Below, in pieces: positions 33,225 through 40,037 of a stretch of 40,037 bases of DNA. Both the position numbers and the translations under genes were made by a program. The notes beneath the pieces are model-generated. The model saw only the letters and a list, made by a program, of their open reading frames with translations. It made no database searches and was not told the origin of the DNA. Each line of letters starts with the position of its first letter. Within the stretch, counting starts at the first letter, position 1. Where the stretch lies: contig JAFRRR010000116.1 of the NCBI GenBank assembly GCA_017428035.1, positions 1 to 40,037 of the forward strand, written 5' to 3'. Source of the stretch: Bacteroidales bacterium. Lineage in GTDB: Bacteria; Bacteroidota; Bacteroidia; Bacteroidales; UBA932.

Positions 33225-35119
33225 TGTTTAGCTATTTGAGTAAAATAGATCTCACCTGTTTCTTCAGGGGTGTGGATTCTGAGTATCCCGAATTTCTCGC
33301 CGTCTGCTTCAGATGGTCCGACACTGAATGTTACCTGCCAGAGATTCTCAGCTATTAGTTTACTTATATTGACTGAGCCACATTCGCCCACCATTTCGAT
33401 TCTGTATTCGCTGGCATGAATGAAAATGGTGTAATTACCGCCGTACGATGGCATATTAATATGATTAATACCCCAGTTTGGGTGTGAATCTGCAAGAGGA
33501 TTTCCTAATTGTTTGACCAACACTGTGCCCCATCCATGGAAATGGATTGTCAAATATCTGTCTTCCCTGAATGGATTGGGTTCTACAGATATCAACATAA
33601 TCCTATTATCCTCTATCGAGGCTGAGATACTGAGCCAGTCTACAGTATTATGAGAAGCCCAGAAACCGCCTGGTTTGACTTTAATCCCTCGAGTGCCTCC
33701 ATCTGCGGGCATGATGATTCCGCCAATGCCATTGGCATACTCGAAGGTGTCGAAGGGACCGTAAGACTCGGTTGTACTTATGGGAACTGTAGTAACTGTA
33801 TAAATAACAGGAACTACTGCTGTTTGAACATAACCATTGCCATTATTCAAAAGAATTGTGATGGTGCCCTGTTCGAATTCTTTAATACAAAGTATGGAGA
33901 TGCTGCCGCTGGTTGGTGATGTCCTACTGACGGAAGTAATAAAGTTGCCGTCGGAGAATGCCGATACGATAGCATCTTCCGGTAAAGTGCCCGAGATGGA
34001 AAAGTCAAGGGTTACGGTCTCTTCCAAAGTTATAAAAATGCCTCCTTCCGGCAAATCTATGCTGATGAAGGCTGGTCGATATACGGGGATTTCCAAAGTG
34101 GTGTCGTCGGAGAGGGTTACCAGCACGAAGTCGGGATTGGAGGTGTCGGTGCCGGTGATAAATGCCCCAAGTGGCTCTTCCTGTTCTCCCGGATTGTCAG
34201 GCTCTTCTGGTTCTGAAGGTCCTTCAGGCTCCGGGGTCAGCGGCACAAAAGGCTCGTCGGTTCCGGCCGATATCCACCACCGTCCGTCTTCCAACTTGAT
34301 GATGTGCCCTTCCTCACCATCTGAAGACTTGGCGGAATAAACCACCACCGTGCCGCTCTTGGCGAATGTAAAAACCCATCCGGTTTGTATGCTGTCTTCC
34401 ATAAGCGGAGTGGTGCTCAGCAAATAGTCGCGCTCGCTTAGTGCCTCCACGATTCTTCTGGTGGCCGCCAGATTGTTGTTAAGTTGGTTCACTATATTGC
34501 GCAGTGCAACGTGGGCGCTCCAGGTTGTGAGCTGCAGCACGGTGCCGTCGGACAGGGTAATAAGCACAAAATTGGGATTGGACGTGTCAATCTTCTTGAA
34601 GGGGGAACTGCTGGCAGCCTGAGGCGTTGCGCTCCAGGTCTGGCCTTTGTCCAGAGAAATGAACCAGGTGTCGTCTTCAAGCTTGAAAAGAGGCGTTTGA
34701 TTATTTTCAACTGCAATCATTTTGCCGTCTATGCCCAGCAGCCATTCGCCGTCGATGGTCCAATAATAGTCACCACCGTTAAAAGACTTGACACTTATAG
34801 TTGGGGTCGCCTTCTTGCCAGTGCTTAGGTAGATTGTTTCGCCGGAGCCGAACACCAGCGTATATCCGACAGTCGTTCCGTTTTGCTCGTCGGGGATTAC
34901 GGCGGTGACATATCCGCCCGACTGCATCTGCCCAACGGCCCTCTGCAATGCCGTAATGTCGCCGTTTGCCGAATCCGCTAGGGCGGCCAGCCGCTGTAGT
35001 TCCGCCTCGTGCTGCTTAAGCTGCTCCCGGATGTCATCTATCTCGCCGTTGTTGCACGCCGCGGCGCATGCCAGGCAAACTAATAACAAGAGTATCCGTA
35101 AAAGTTTGTGCATATCCAT
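33212..35119 (-). CDS. DUF4988-type surface lipoprotein with BACON-like modules
   Basis: About 635 residues. The signal ends with CAAACNNGEIDD (Cys22), a lipoprotein site followed by acidic residues. Next comes a coiled coil (DIREQLKQHEAELQRLAAL), then a DUF4988 domain (also annotated as the N-terminal domain of PL29 lyases): TALQRAVGQMQSGGYV, YTIDGEWLLGIDGK-like strands and repeated TSNPNFVLITLSDGTVLQL units (residues about 205 and 350). A proline/glutamate-rich linker (PEPEGPSEPEEPDNPGEQ) separates this from a C-terminal half with BACON-like beta modules. Probably binds or displays on a glycan-bearing surface; no catalytic domain is recognised. Start at 35119 or 35113; the former is used here. 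Confidence 0.8.
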   Translation of the reverse strand: MDMHKLLRILLLLVCLACAAACNNGEIDDIREQLKQHEAELQRLAALADSANGDITALQRAVGQMQSGGYVTAVIPDEQNGTTVGYTLVFGSGETIYLSTGKKATPTISVKSFNGGDYYWTIDGEWLLGIDGKMIAVENNQTPLFKLEDDTWFISLDKGQTWSATPQAASSSPFKKIDTSNPNFVLITLSDGTVLQLTTWSAHVALRNIVNQLNNNLAATRRIVEALSERDYLLSTTPLMEDSIQTGWVFTFAKSGTVVVYSAKSSDGEEGHIIKLEDGRWWISAGTDEPFVPLTPEPEGPSEPEEPDNPGEQEEPLGAFITGTDTSNPDFVLVTLSDDTTLEIPVYRPAFISIDLPEGGIFITLEETVTLDFSISGTLPEDAIVSAFSDGNFITSVSRTSPTSGSISILCIKEFEQGTITILLNNGNGYVQTAVVPVIYTVTTVPISTTESYGPFDTFEYANGIGGIIMPADGGTRGIKVKPGGFWASHNTVDWLSISASIEDNRIMLISVEPNPFREDRYLTIHFHGWGTVLVKQLGNPLADSHPNWGINHINMPSYGGNYTIFIHASEYRIEMVGECGSVNISKLIAENLWQVTFSVGPSEADGEKFGILRIHTPEETGEIYFTQIAKQCID

Positions 35120-35138
35120 GCAGACTTTATTCAATCTA

Positions 35139-35146
35139 CAAATATA
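35139..35146 (-). promoter_or_regulatory. Putative -7 box of the DUF4988 lipoprotein operon
   Basis: Reads TATATTTG on the minus strand, 19 bases before the ATG; a CAAA at 35172-35175 could be a -33 box but at 25 bp is too far for the consensus. Confidence 0.35.
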
Positions 35147-35186
35147 CACAATATTAGTCTCAACAATGAACCAAAATGCTCTGCCG

Positions 35187-35219
35187 TCCAAATGGACCTA
35201 TTTGGACCAAAAATGGACC
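35187..35219. promoter_or_regulatory. Three phased TGGACC repeats, possible operator
   Basis: TGGACC begins at 35193, 35203 and 35214, so the repeats are spaced 10 and 11 bases, one helical turn. GTCCA AA TGGAC at 35187-35198 is a perfect inverted repeat around two bases. It lies in the 173-base gap between two divergent operons. A regulator site is plausible; nothing in the sequence identifies the regulator. Confidence 0.4.
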
Positions 35220-35252
35220 TAAATGGCGGCAAGTGGGTGCCTATAACGGAAT

Positions 35253-35260
35253 TATCTTTG
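35253..35260 (+). promoter_or_regulatory. Putative -7 box of the DUF6175 operon
   Basis: TATCTTTG about 32 bases before the ATG at 35293; no clear -33 box. It is downstream of the phased TGGACC repeats. Confidence 0.4.
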
Positions 35261-35292
35261 TATCACGTGCCATTATTTTAATGCATAATCAA

Positions 35293-36246
35293 ATGAAGAC
35301 AATTTGGCCAAAAGTAGTATTGTTGCTAATAACAACATTATCTTCTTTTCAACTTTCCGGGCAAGAAAAGAAGCCCACACTTATGATTCTTCCCAGTGAC
35401 AACTGGTGCACTCAAAGGTACTTTATCACGACATTTAATAATCAAGGCTTTGAACAGGAAGTGCCTAATTATTCCCAGGCATTCCGGGAGGACACAGAAT
35501 TGCCGTTGGTAATCAGTAAGATTGGACAGTTGCTTACAGACAGGGGCTACTCTCTCAAGGATGCAGAGCAAGAGACAAAGGCAGTGTTTGCAAGGATGGC
35601 TGAAGATAATGTCACTATGAGCAAGACCTCATCTTCGTCAATCGCAGAGTCGCCCCTTGATATGATCAAGAAAAAAGCGAAGATGGACATTATTATCCAG
35701 ATTGACTGGAAGGTCAACAGGGAAGCTGCGGGAAGGTCGGTGTCATTTACACTGGAAGCATTTGATGCTTATACGAGCAAACGGATTGCTACTTCTGCCG
35801 GCGTTGGGCCGGTTTCAAACGATATCGTGCCCCTGATGCTTGAGAATGCAGTGAAGTCAAATATCAAAGCATTTGACAAGCAGTTGATGGCATATTACAA
35901 GGATATGCAGAAGCAGGGCCGTGAGATAGTCTTGTCAGTTAAGCGATGGGAAAACGGTGACATCGACTTGGAAACAGAATTTGATGGCGAAGAACTGCTG
36001 GATTGCATTCAGGCTTGGCTAAGAAAGAATACTATTGGCGGGAACTTCAATTTGTCTGATGCAACAGAGAATCAGGCATACTTCGAGCAGGTCAGGATAC
36101 CTCTATATGACGAGCATGGCGACGCTATGGATGCCAGGTCATTTGCGGTAAAGCTCAGGAAATACCTGTCAAAAGAGTATGATATTGTTTCTAAGGTTAT
36201 GACCCGAGGGCTTGGAGAAGCCATAATAGTTTTAGGCGAAAAATAG
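35293..36246 (+). CDS. DUF6175 family secreted protein
   Basis: A 317-residue exported protein: signal MKTIWPKVVLLLITTLSSFQ, then a mature part that starts with KKPTLMILPSDNWC. The sequence LPLVISKIGQLLTDRGYSLKD and the following AKMDIIIQIDWKVN resemble the N-terminal fold of CsgG/TolB-type envelope proteins, where a short strand is followed by a helix and acidic loops. Other landmarks are YTSKRIATSAGVG and a C-terminal alpha-beta unit ending IIVLGEK. Function unknown. The start could instead be the ATG at 35281. One base separates it from the next gene; it leads an AT-rich five-gene run. Confidence 0.75.
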   Translation: MKTIWPKVVLLLITTLSSFQLSGQEKKPTLMILPSDNWCTQRYFITTFNNQGFEQEVPNYSQAFREDTELPLVISKIGQLLTDRGYSLKDAEQETKAVFARMAEDNVTMSKTSSSSIAESPLDMIKKKAKMDIIIQIDWKVNREAAGRSVSFTLEAFDAYTSKRIATSAGVGPVSNDIVPLMLENAVKSNIKAFDKQLMAYYKDMQKQGREIVLSVKRWENGDIDLETEFDGEELLDCIQAWLRKNTIGGNFNLSDATENQAYFEQVRIPLYDEHGDAMDARSFAVKLRKYLSKEYDIVSKVMTRGLGEAIIVLGEK

Positions 36247-36247
36247 T

Positions 36248-37267
36248 ATGAAAAGGATTGTTATTTCATTGGCAATGGTCTTGCTTGCGTTTTCTGCCCA
36301 CGCTCAGACATTGGATGATTTGGGCAAGATATGTATCTCGGTTGCTCCGGTGAAGCAAAAGGATGTTCCGGAACCTGCAAAGAGGGTTCTTGAAAACAAG
36401 CTTAGGCAGATGTTGTCATCTTATGGAATTGTTGATAATGGCATTGGCCGCAGGTTTGAAATGACCTCGGCAGTGGATGTTCTCTCAAAAGATATTGTTA
36501 CAGGCGCTCCCTCACGCATCTCACAGAAGCTGGAGATAACCTTGGAAATCAGGGATGCCATTGAAAAGAAGACTTACGGGACGACCAGCTTCCAGACATT
36601 AGGCGTCGGTCTGAGTGAAGAAAAAGCCTTCATCAAGGCTTTCAGTTCAATAGGCAAGAATTCCATAAAGTCGTTGGTGGAAGATTCAAAAGACAGGATA
36701 ATCGATTATTACAATACGCATGCAGACCGTATGATTAAAGATGCGTCCGTGGCTGCCGATAAGGGGGATTATGATTATGCATTGTATCTTCTGTCGTCTG
36801 TGCCGGACGTGTGCACAAACTATTATGACAAATGTCAAGATTTGATAGTCGATTATTATTACAGGAAAATAGATGCGGAAGGTGAAGCCCTCTTGAGGGA
36901 GGCGAAAGCTCTCTGGGCGGAAGCGCCGGATGCGGATGGTGCTGCAAGGGCTGCGGCGGTTTTGTCCCAAATTGATAATATGGCTGCCTGCCAGAATTCC
37001 GTTGATGCTCTGTTGGCTGAAATCAAGAAAAAAGTCGCAGACGACAAAAAGAAAGAGTGGGAATTCACTCTCAGACAATACGAAGACCAGAAAAAGCGCG
37101 AGCAGCGTGACTTTGAGTTCAAAGTGAAAAAGTATAACGATGATAAGGCACGCGAACAGCGTGATTTCGACTTCTCTGTGCGTCAGTTCGAAGAAGACTC
37201 CGCACTCAAACGCGCCATCGTTGATGCTGGGAAAGAAGTGGCAATAGCTTATGTAAAAGGACGATAA
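36248..37267 (+). CDS. Secreted protein with a charged helical repeat tail, unknown function
   Basis: A 339-residue exported protein (signal MKRIVISLAMVLLAFSAHAQ). Residues about 25-160 have an alternating strand/helix plan (ICISVAPVKQKD, VLENKLRQMLSSYGIVDN, RISQKLEITLEIRDA) that I would place near the CsgG/LPP20 fold, without certainty. A middle helical part (DKGDYDYALYLLSSVP) looks TPR-like. From about 270 the protein is a highly charged coiled coil with a repeated REQRDFEF / REQRDFDF unit about 18 residues apart, before a short hydrophobic end (AIVDAGKEVAIAYVKGR). Separated by one base from each neighbour, so the stoichiometric co-production of the three proteins is likely. Confidence 0.7.
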   Translation: MKRIVISLAMVLLAFSAHAQTLDDLGKICISVAPVKQKDVPEPAKRVLENKLRQMLSSYGIVDNGIGRRFEMTSAVDVLSKDIVTGAPSRISQKLEITLEIRDAIEKKTYGTTSFQTLGVGLSEEKAFIKAFSSIGKNSIKSLVEDSKDRIIDYYNTHADRMIKDASVAADKGDYDYALYLLSSVPDVCTNYYDKCQDLIVDYYYRKIDAEGEALLREAKALWAEAPDADGAARAAAVLSQIDNMAACQNSVDALLAEIKKKVADDKKKEWEFTLRQYEDQKKREQRDFEFKVKKYNDDKAREQRDFDFSVRQFEEDSALKRAIVDAGKEVAIAYVKGR

Positions 37268-37268
37268 T

Positions 37269-37736
37269 ATGAAAATAAGATTGATGGTATTGGTTGCAGT
37301 GATGCTTGGACTCTCCGGCATCTCCCATGCTCAGGGTTATAATCAGGACAATGTCACTCTGGGCAATTATCTAAAGAGAATGTACATGAACGCCCCTTTC
37401 GAGGGTGTGCGTCTTGTTGAAGACTATGACAACTGTTACTTGATTTCTGTCGTGACGCTGGAGAAAGCAAAATACGGCAGCCCCAGTGCATTGAACAGAG
37501 TTGCATCTGTCAAGGCGATGGCTCAGGCCAGCAGGTATTTCAACGGCTCTCAAATCACTTCTGACTTGATTATCAGAACCTCGGAAGACAACAATGGGCA
37601 TTCTGATACAGAGATGATTGAACATATTCGGGAGCATTCTGCCGGCTATGTCAAGGAATTGGAAATGCTGACTTCATTTCAATCATCTGAAGGCTGGACG
37701 ACATTCATCTTTGCAAAACAAATGGAAATGAATTAA
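37269..37736 (+). CDS. Small secreted protein, unknown function
   Basis: A 155-residue exported protein (signal MKIRLMVLVAVMLGLSGISHAQ). The mature part is alpha/beta: NVTLGNYLKRMYMN, NCYLISVVTLEK, then a helix with NRVASVKAMAQASRYFNGSQ followed by ITSDLIIRTSED. The last part (helix of alanines then FNGSxIxSD) resembles LPP20/FlgT-type repeats, where helix residues pack on a short sheet. No lipobox. It is placed one base after the previous gene and is followed by an 18-base gap. Confidence 0.65.
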   Translation: MKIRLMVLVAVMLGLSGISHAQGYNQDNVTLGNYLKRMYMNAPFEGVRLVEDYDNCYLISVVTLEKAKYGSPSALNRVASVKAMAQASRYFNGSQITSDLIIRTSEDNNGHSDTEMIEHIREHSAGYVKELEMLTSFQSSEGWTTFIFAKQMEMN

Positions 37737-37754
37737 TAATAACAACACAATAAC

Positions 37755-39338
37755 ATGAAAAACAATAATCACATAGCAACAAGGGTAGTAATAATGTCTA
37801 TCCTGCTTACCATGTCTATCGCAACCTTCGGCCAGAACACATCCAGATACGATGACCCGCTGTATCAAACGGTAGACGCTGTCAAAGAGATACGAAATTT
37901 GTTCAAAAAGGATGGCAGTGGGAAGGGAGAGACAAAGAAGCGAGATGATAAGAAGCAGAGGGGCGAAACTGAAAATTCTAATGATGTGAAAGAGAAACAA
38001 GGCACCGATGGAGTGGTTGATGATGTGACGCTTATTGTGTCTGGTAGTGATGTGACGGAGAAGGAGGCCACACTAAATGCTCTGAGAAGTGCTATTGAAC
38101 AAGTTTATGGGACATTCGTGTCTGCAAATACTGAGATATTGAATGATGAACTGGTAAAAGATGAAATAGTGAGCGTATCAAAGGGTAATGTGAAGAATTA
38201 CGAGAAGGTGTCAGTTGCCCAGTTACCAAATGGACAAACGTCAGTAACATTGAAAGCGACAGTTTCCAGGTCTAAACTTATTAAGTATGCAAAGAGCAAA
38301 GGCTCATCGGCGGAGTTTGAAGGGCAGACCTTCGCAATGAATATTAAGCTGATGGAACTTAGGAGTAAGAATGCGATGAAAGCGTACGAGCATATGTGTG
38401 AAGAGATAATAGCGTTATTAAGAGGAGGAGCCTTTGATTATAAAGTAGAACTCGGTGAACCTGTTGTGGCCTATGCAAAGACAAGTGGCGGGAAAAGCGA
38501 TTATGGGAATAATTCCAATTATTTCGAAGATGGCGGAAAAGATCCCACAGATGTTATAAAAGGATACTCAGTTCCTATAACAATTAGCGTTTTGGCGACT
38601 CCTATTACATCTCAGATAGTATCATTGGTAAACAATACACTTAACGCAATTAAACTATCCTCATCAGAAATAAGTGACTTTACGAAAATAGGAATGGGGC
38701 TTTATAATTATAGCAAGTGTGGGATTTATGTGAGAGGAATTGCAGAAGCGAATGACATTGTTCTCCCGTTTGGCTCTGAACCAGTTGAATGTGATGCCCA
38801 AGTCAATTGCTCTGCTATCTCTGCATTTCTTGATTATTATCTTGAATCAATCTCCGATCCATACTATATGTTATCATGGCAGAATAGCAACAATGAGATA
38901 AAGGCAATCAGTATAAAAGTGCCATCATCTGATAGTCGTTACTGGACTCCAGTTATCACTGGCAACAAAGGCAACTATTTGTGCCTCATTGACCCCGATT
39001 GGAACTGTTTTTCTTCAATGGCGTATAGCCGATATCAAAGCCGCCCATGTTTGTATTATGGGATTAAACCATATGATGGTTCTTATAATTATGGGGAATG
39101 GTTTACACGTAGAATCGACTTGAGTTCAAATTGGGGGCAGTGGCTACTGCCAGAGAGTGAAACAATTAAAGAAGGCAAGAAGAAAGCTAAAGAAAAAGGG
39201 GCTAAATCATCAGATAAATCCAAAGCTTCTTATGTTGAACAGATTATTTGCCAGTATTCTTTGAAGTATTTTATTCCTAAGGATGAGCTTGCAGAATTCA
39301 AAGGTTTTACACTGCATAAATCTAGCGATAACAAATAG
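37755..39338 (+). CDS. Secreted protein with LPP20/FlgT-N-like domain
   Basis: A 527-residue exported protein (signal about 1-26, ending TFGQN). A charged low-complexity linker (about 48-85, lysine/aspartate/glutamate) leads to a domain at about 90-180: VTLIVSGSDVTEKEATLNAL, AIEQVYGTFVSANTEI, NVKNYEKVSVAQLPNGQTSV. Alanine-rich helix, strand with G-x-x-V-S, and a variable GxVxxYxxV strand are typical of FlgT N-terminal and LPP20 domains. The C-terminal 300 residues are not recognised. Lacks a lipobox, so soluble periplasmic or associated with the outer membrane. The codon use is markedly AT-rich. Confidence 0.68.
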   Translation: MKNNNHIATRVVIMSILLTMSIATFGQNTSRYDDPLYQTVDAVKEIRNLFKKDGSGKGETKKRDDKKQRGETENSNDVKEKQGTDGVVDDVTLIVSGSDVTEKEATLNALRSAIEQVYGTFVSANTEILNDELVKDEIVSVSKGNVKNYEKVSVAQLPNGQTSVTLKATVSRSKLIKYAKSKGSSAEFEGQTFAMNIKLMELRSKNAMKAYEHMCEEIIALLRGGAFDYKVELGEPVVAYAKTSGGKSDYGNNSNYFEDGGKDPTDVIKGYSVPITISVLATPITSQIVSLVNNTLNAIKLSSSEISDFTKIGMGLYNYSKCGIYVRGIAEANDIVLPFGSEPVECDAQVNCSAISAFLDYYLESISDPYYMLSWQNSNNEIKAISIKVPSSDSRYWTPVITGNKGNYLCLIDPDWNCFSSMAYSRYQSRPCLYYGIKPYDGSYNYGEWFTRRIDLSSNWGQWLLPESETIKEGKKKAKEKGAKSSDKSKASYVEQIICQYSLKYFIPKDELAEFKGFTLHKSSDNK

Positions 39339-39355
39339 TATAAAGTAGATGCATT

Positions 39356-39838
39356 ATGGATCTCAAAACAAGAAAATGGATTATAAATAAGGATGTCTTG
39401 CCATATCTTGACGACAAAGGGTATAAAATAGTTGCCCCCAGACAAAAAGGGCTTCCAAGGTGTATTGACATACAATGTGAAAAGGATGGTGAGAATTACT
39501 TCTTTTCTATCATGGTAGTCACGCCCGATAAAAAGGGGCATTGCTTTGATGCAACAGTATCGACCGAGTGGATAGAGGCCCGAAATAGAGGAGAGAACTT
39601 TAAGTTCGTAATATGTTGTGTGGATTCTTCGTATCAATCAAAAATTGTAAAGATTCTTGAAAGGGAGGCAGTGCTGAGTTATTCATCGCCTCACCTGACC
39701 TCTTTTCAGATTAAAATGAACATTAAAGAAGATGAAATAGACAATCCACAGATTGCGCCAAAAAAGCGTATGGATTCTTTATACAAGATGATTGACGAGT
39801 TCGAACAGTTAAAGAAGAAATACGACAAAAAGTTCTAA
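39356..39838 (+). CDS. Cytosolic protein of unknown function
   Basis: A 160-residue protein with no signal peptide, the only such member of the operon. The N-terminal half has the plan of alternating strands (GYKIVAPRQKG, CIDIQCEKDGENYFFSIMVV, WIEARNRGENFKFVICCVD), which superficially resembles nuclease-like folds, but I see no convincing catalytic residue set. The C-terminus is a charged helix (MDSLYKMIDEFEQLKKKYDKKF). It follows the previous gene after 17 bases and may be the regulator or a cytosolic partner; that is a guess from position only. Confidence 0.6.
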   Translation: MDLKTRKWIINKDVLPYLDDKGYKIVAPRQKGLPRCIDIQCEKDGENYFFSIMVVTPDKKGHCFDATVSTEWIEARNRGENFKFVICCVDSSYQSKIVKILEREAVLSYSSPHLTSFQIKMNIKEDEIDNPQIAPKKRMDSLYKMIDEFEQLKKKYDKKF

Positions 39839-39911
39839 CCCAGTTATAGATATTCAACAGCAATGAGACATTATCGGATATGGATTTCATGGATAGTGGA
39901 AATTCCGACGC

Positions 39912-40037
39912 AAAGTGACCCCCTGCGTCTCTTCTGAAAGTGACCCCCTCGTCCGATTCAAAATGACCCCCAGGTCTTAAAGACGAAAACCTAAATAGAA
40001 TGCAGGCTGGTGTGGTTTTTCATCCCTACAGCCTGCA
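39912..40037. mobile_element. Probable end of an IS21-family element at the right edge
   Basis: Three direct repeats, AAAGTGACCCCC at 39912 and 39937, AAAATGACCCCC at 39960, are spaced 25 and 23 bases. Multiple short repeats of this kind at each end are typical of IS21 elements, which would place istA just outside the window. At 40001-40009 and 40029-40037 there is a 9-bp inverted repeat, TGCAGGCTG / CAGCCTGCA. The outer boundary is not clear; it is likely a short distance left of 39912. No transposase code is visible yet. Confidence 0.55.

Noticed and set aside
1..40037. CRISPR array, rRNA genes, integrase or a prophage
   Set aside because: No regularly spaced repeats with unique spacers, no rRNA sequence and no phage structural genes were seen; the repeats present are the two 14-15 kb copies and the IS21-like end.

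Overview
The window reads as a chromosomal segment of a Bacteroidota bacterium, order Bacteroidales. Evidence: promoters of the TTTG / N19-20 / TAnnTTTG type, no Shine-Dalgarno leaders, many Sec, Tat and lipoprotein signals, a TonB-dependent receptor, a DUF4988-type surface lipoprotein, a GH78 rhamnosidase and Bacteroidales-type small families (DUF6175, ORF6N, DUF4160/DUF2442). Genus cannot be fixed from this sequence alone. Most of the window looks GC-rich (estimated by eye). Three stretches look clearly AT-richer and are probably acquired: about 6.47-7.27 kb, 14.58-15.3 kb and 35.2-40.0 kb. Both edges touch insertion-sequence ends: an IS3-like end at 1-135 and an IS21-like end at about 39.9-40.04 kb.

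Layout. 0.17-6.2 kb is housekeeping: pgi, tRNA-Leu(GAG), rpmH (only 50 codons), rsmG coupled to polA, and divergent tpiA. 6.2-7.3 kb is a structured non-coding stretch followed by an ORF6N-domain gene. 7.3-11 kb is a minus-strand operon: purB, a LolA-like carrier, and a secreted protein rich in calcium-loop motifs. 11.0-13.9 kb is a plus-strand pair: outer membrane phospholipase A and a lipoprotein-type dipeptidyl peptidase III. 13.9-15.8 kb is a repeat-rich accessory pocket: a DUF4160 / DUF2442-HTH pair lies between two direct copies, 1228 bp apart, of a repeat whose 273-bp core differs at only four positions. 15.8-18.9 kb is a complete proC-proB-proA proline operon.

18.9-31.2 kb is an envelope carbohydrate/redox region. 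On the plus strand: a GH78 alpha-L-rhamnosidase, a NapC/NirT tetraheme cytochrome fused to a SUMF1-like domain, a Tat-exported Gfo/Idh/MocA oxidoreductase, and an exported TIM-barrel isomerase-like protein. Facing it on the minus strand: an outer membrane protein, a TonB receptor, a NapH+NapG-like polyferredoxin in one chain, and a Tat-exported aldo/keto reductase with ferredoxin clusters. Together they suggest quinone-linked electron transfer to redox enzymes acting on sugars outside the cytoplasm; this is inference.

31.2-35.1 kb holds a membrane Ser/Thr kinase, a putative DNA-binding regulator and two surface lipoproteins. 35.3-39.8 kb is an AT-rich, tightly packed five-gene operon (DUF6175, a CsgG/LPP20-flavoured protein with a charged helical tail, two more secreted proteins, and a cytosolic protein) with no function I recognise. 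It is the best candidate for an undescribed system. A recurring regulatory feature is a -7 box ending only 4-8 bases before the start codon of several unrelated genes, which predicts leaderless or nearly leaderless mRNAs.
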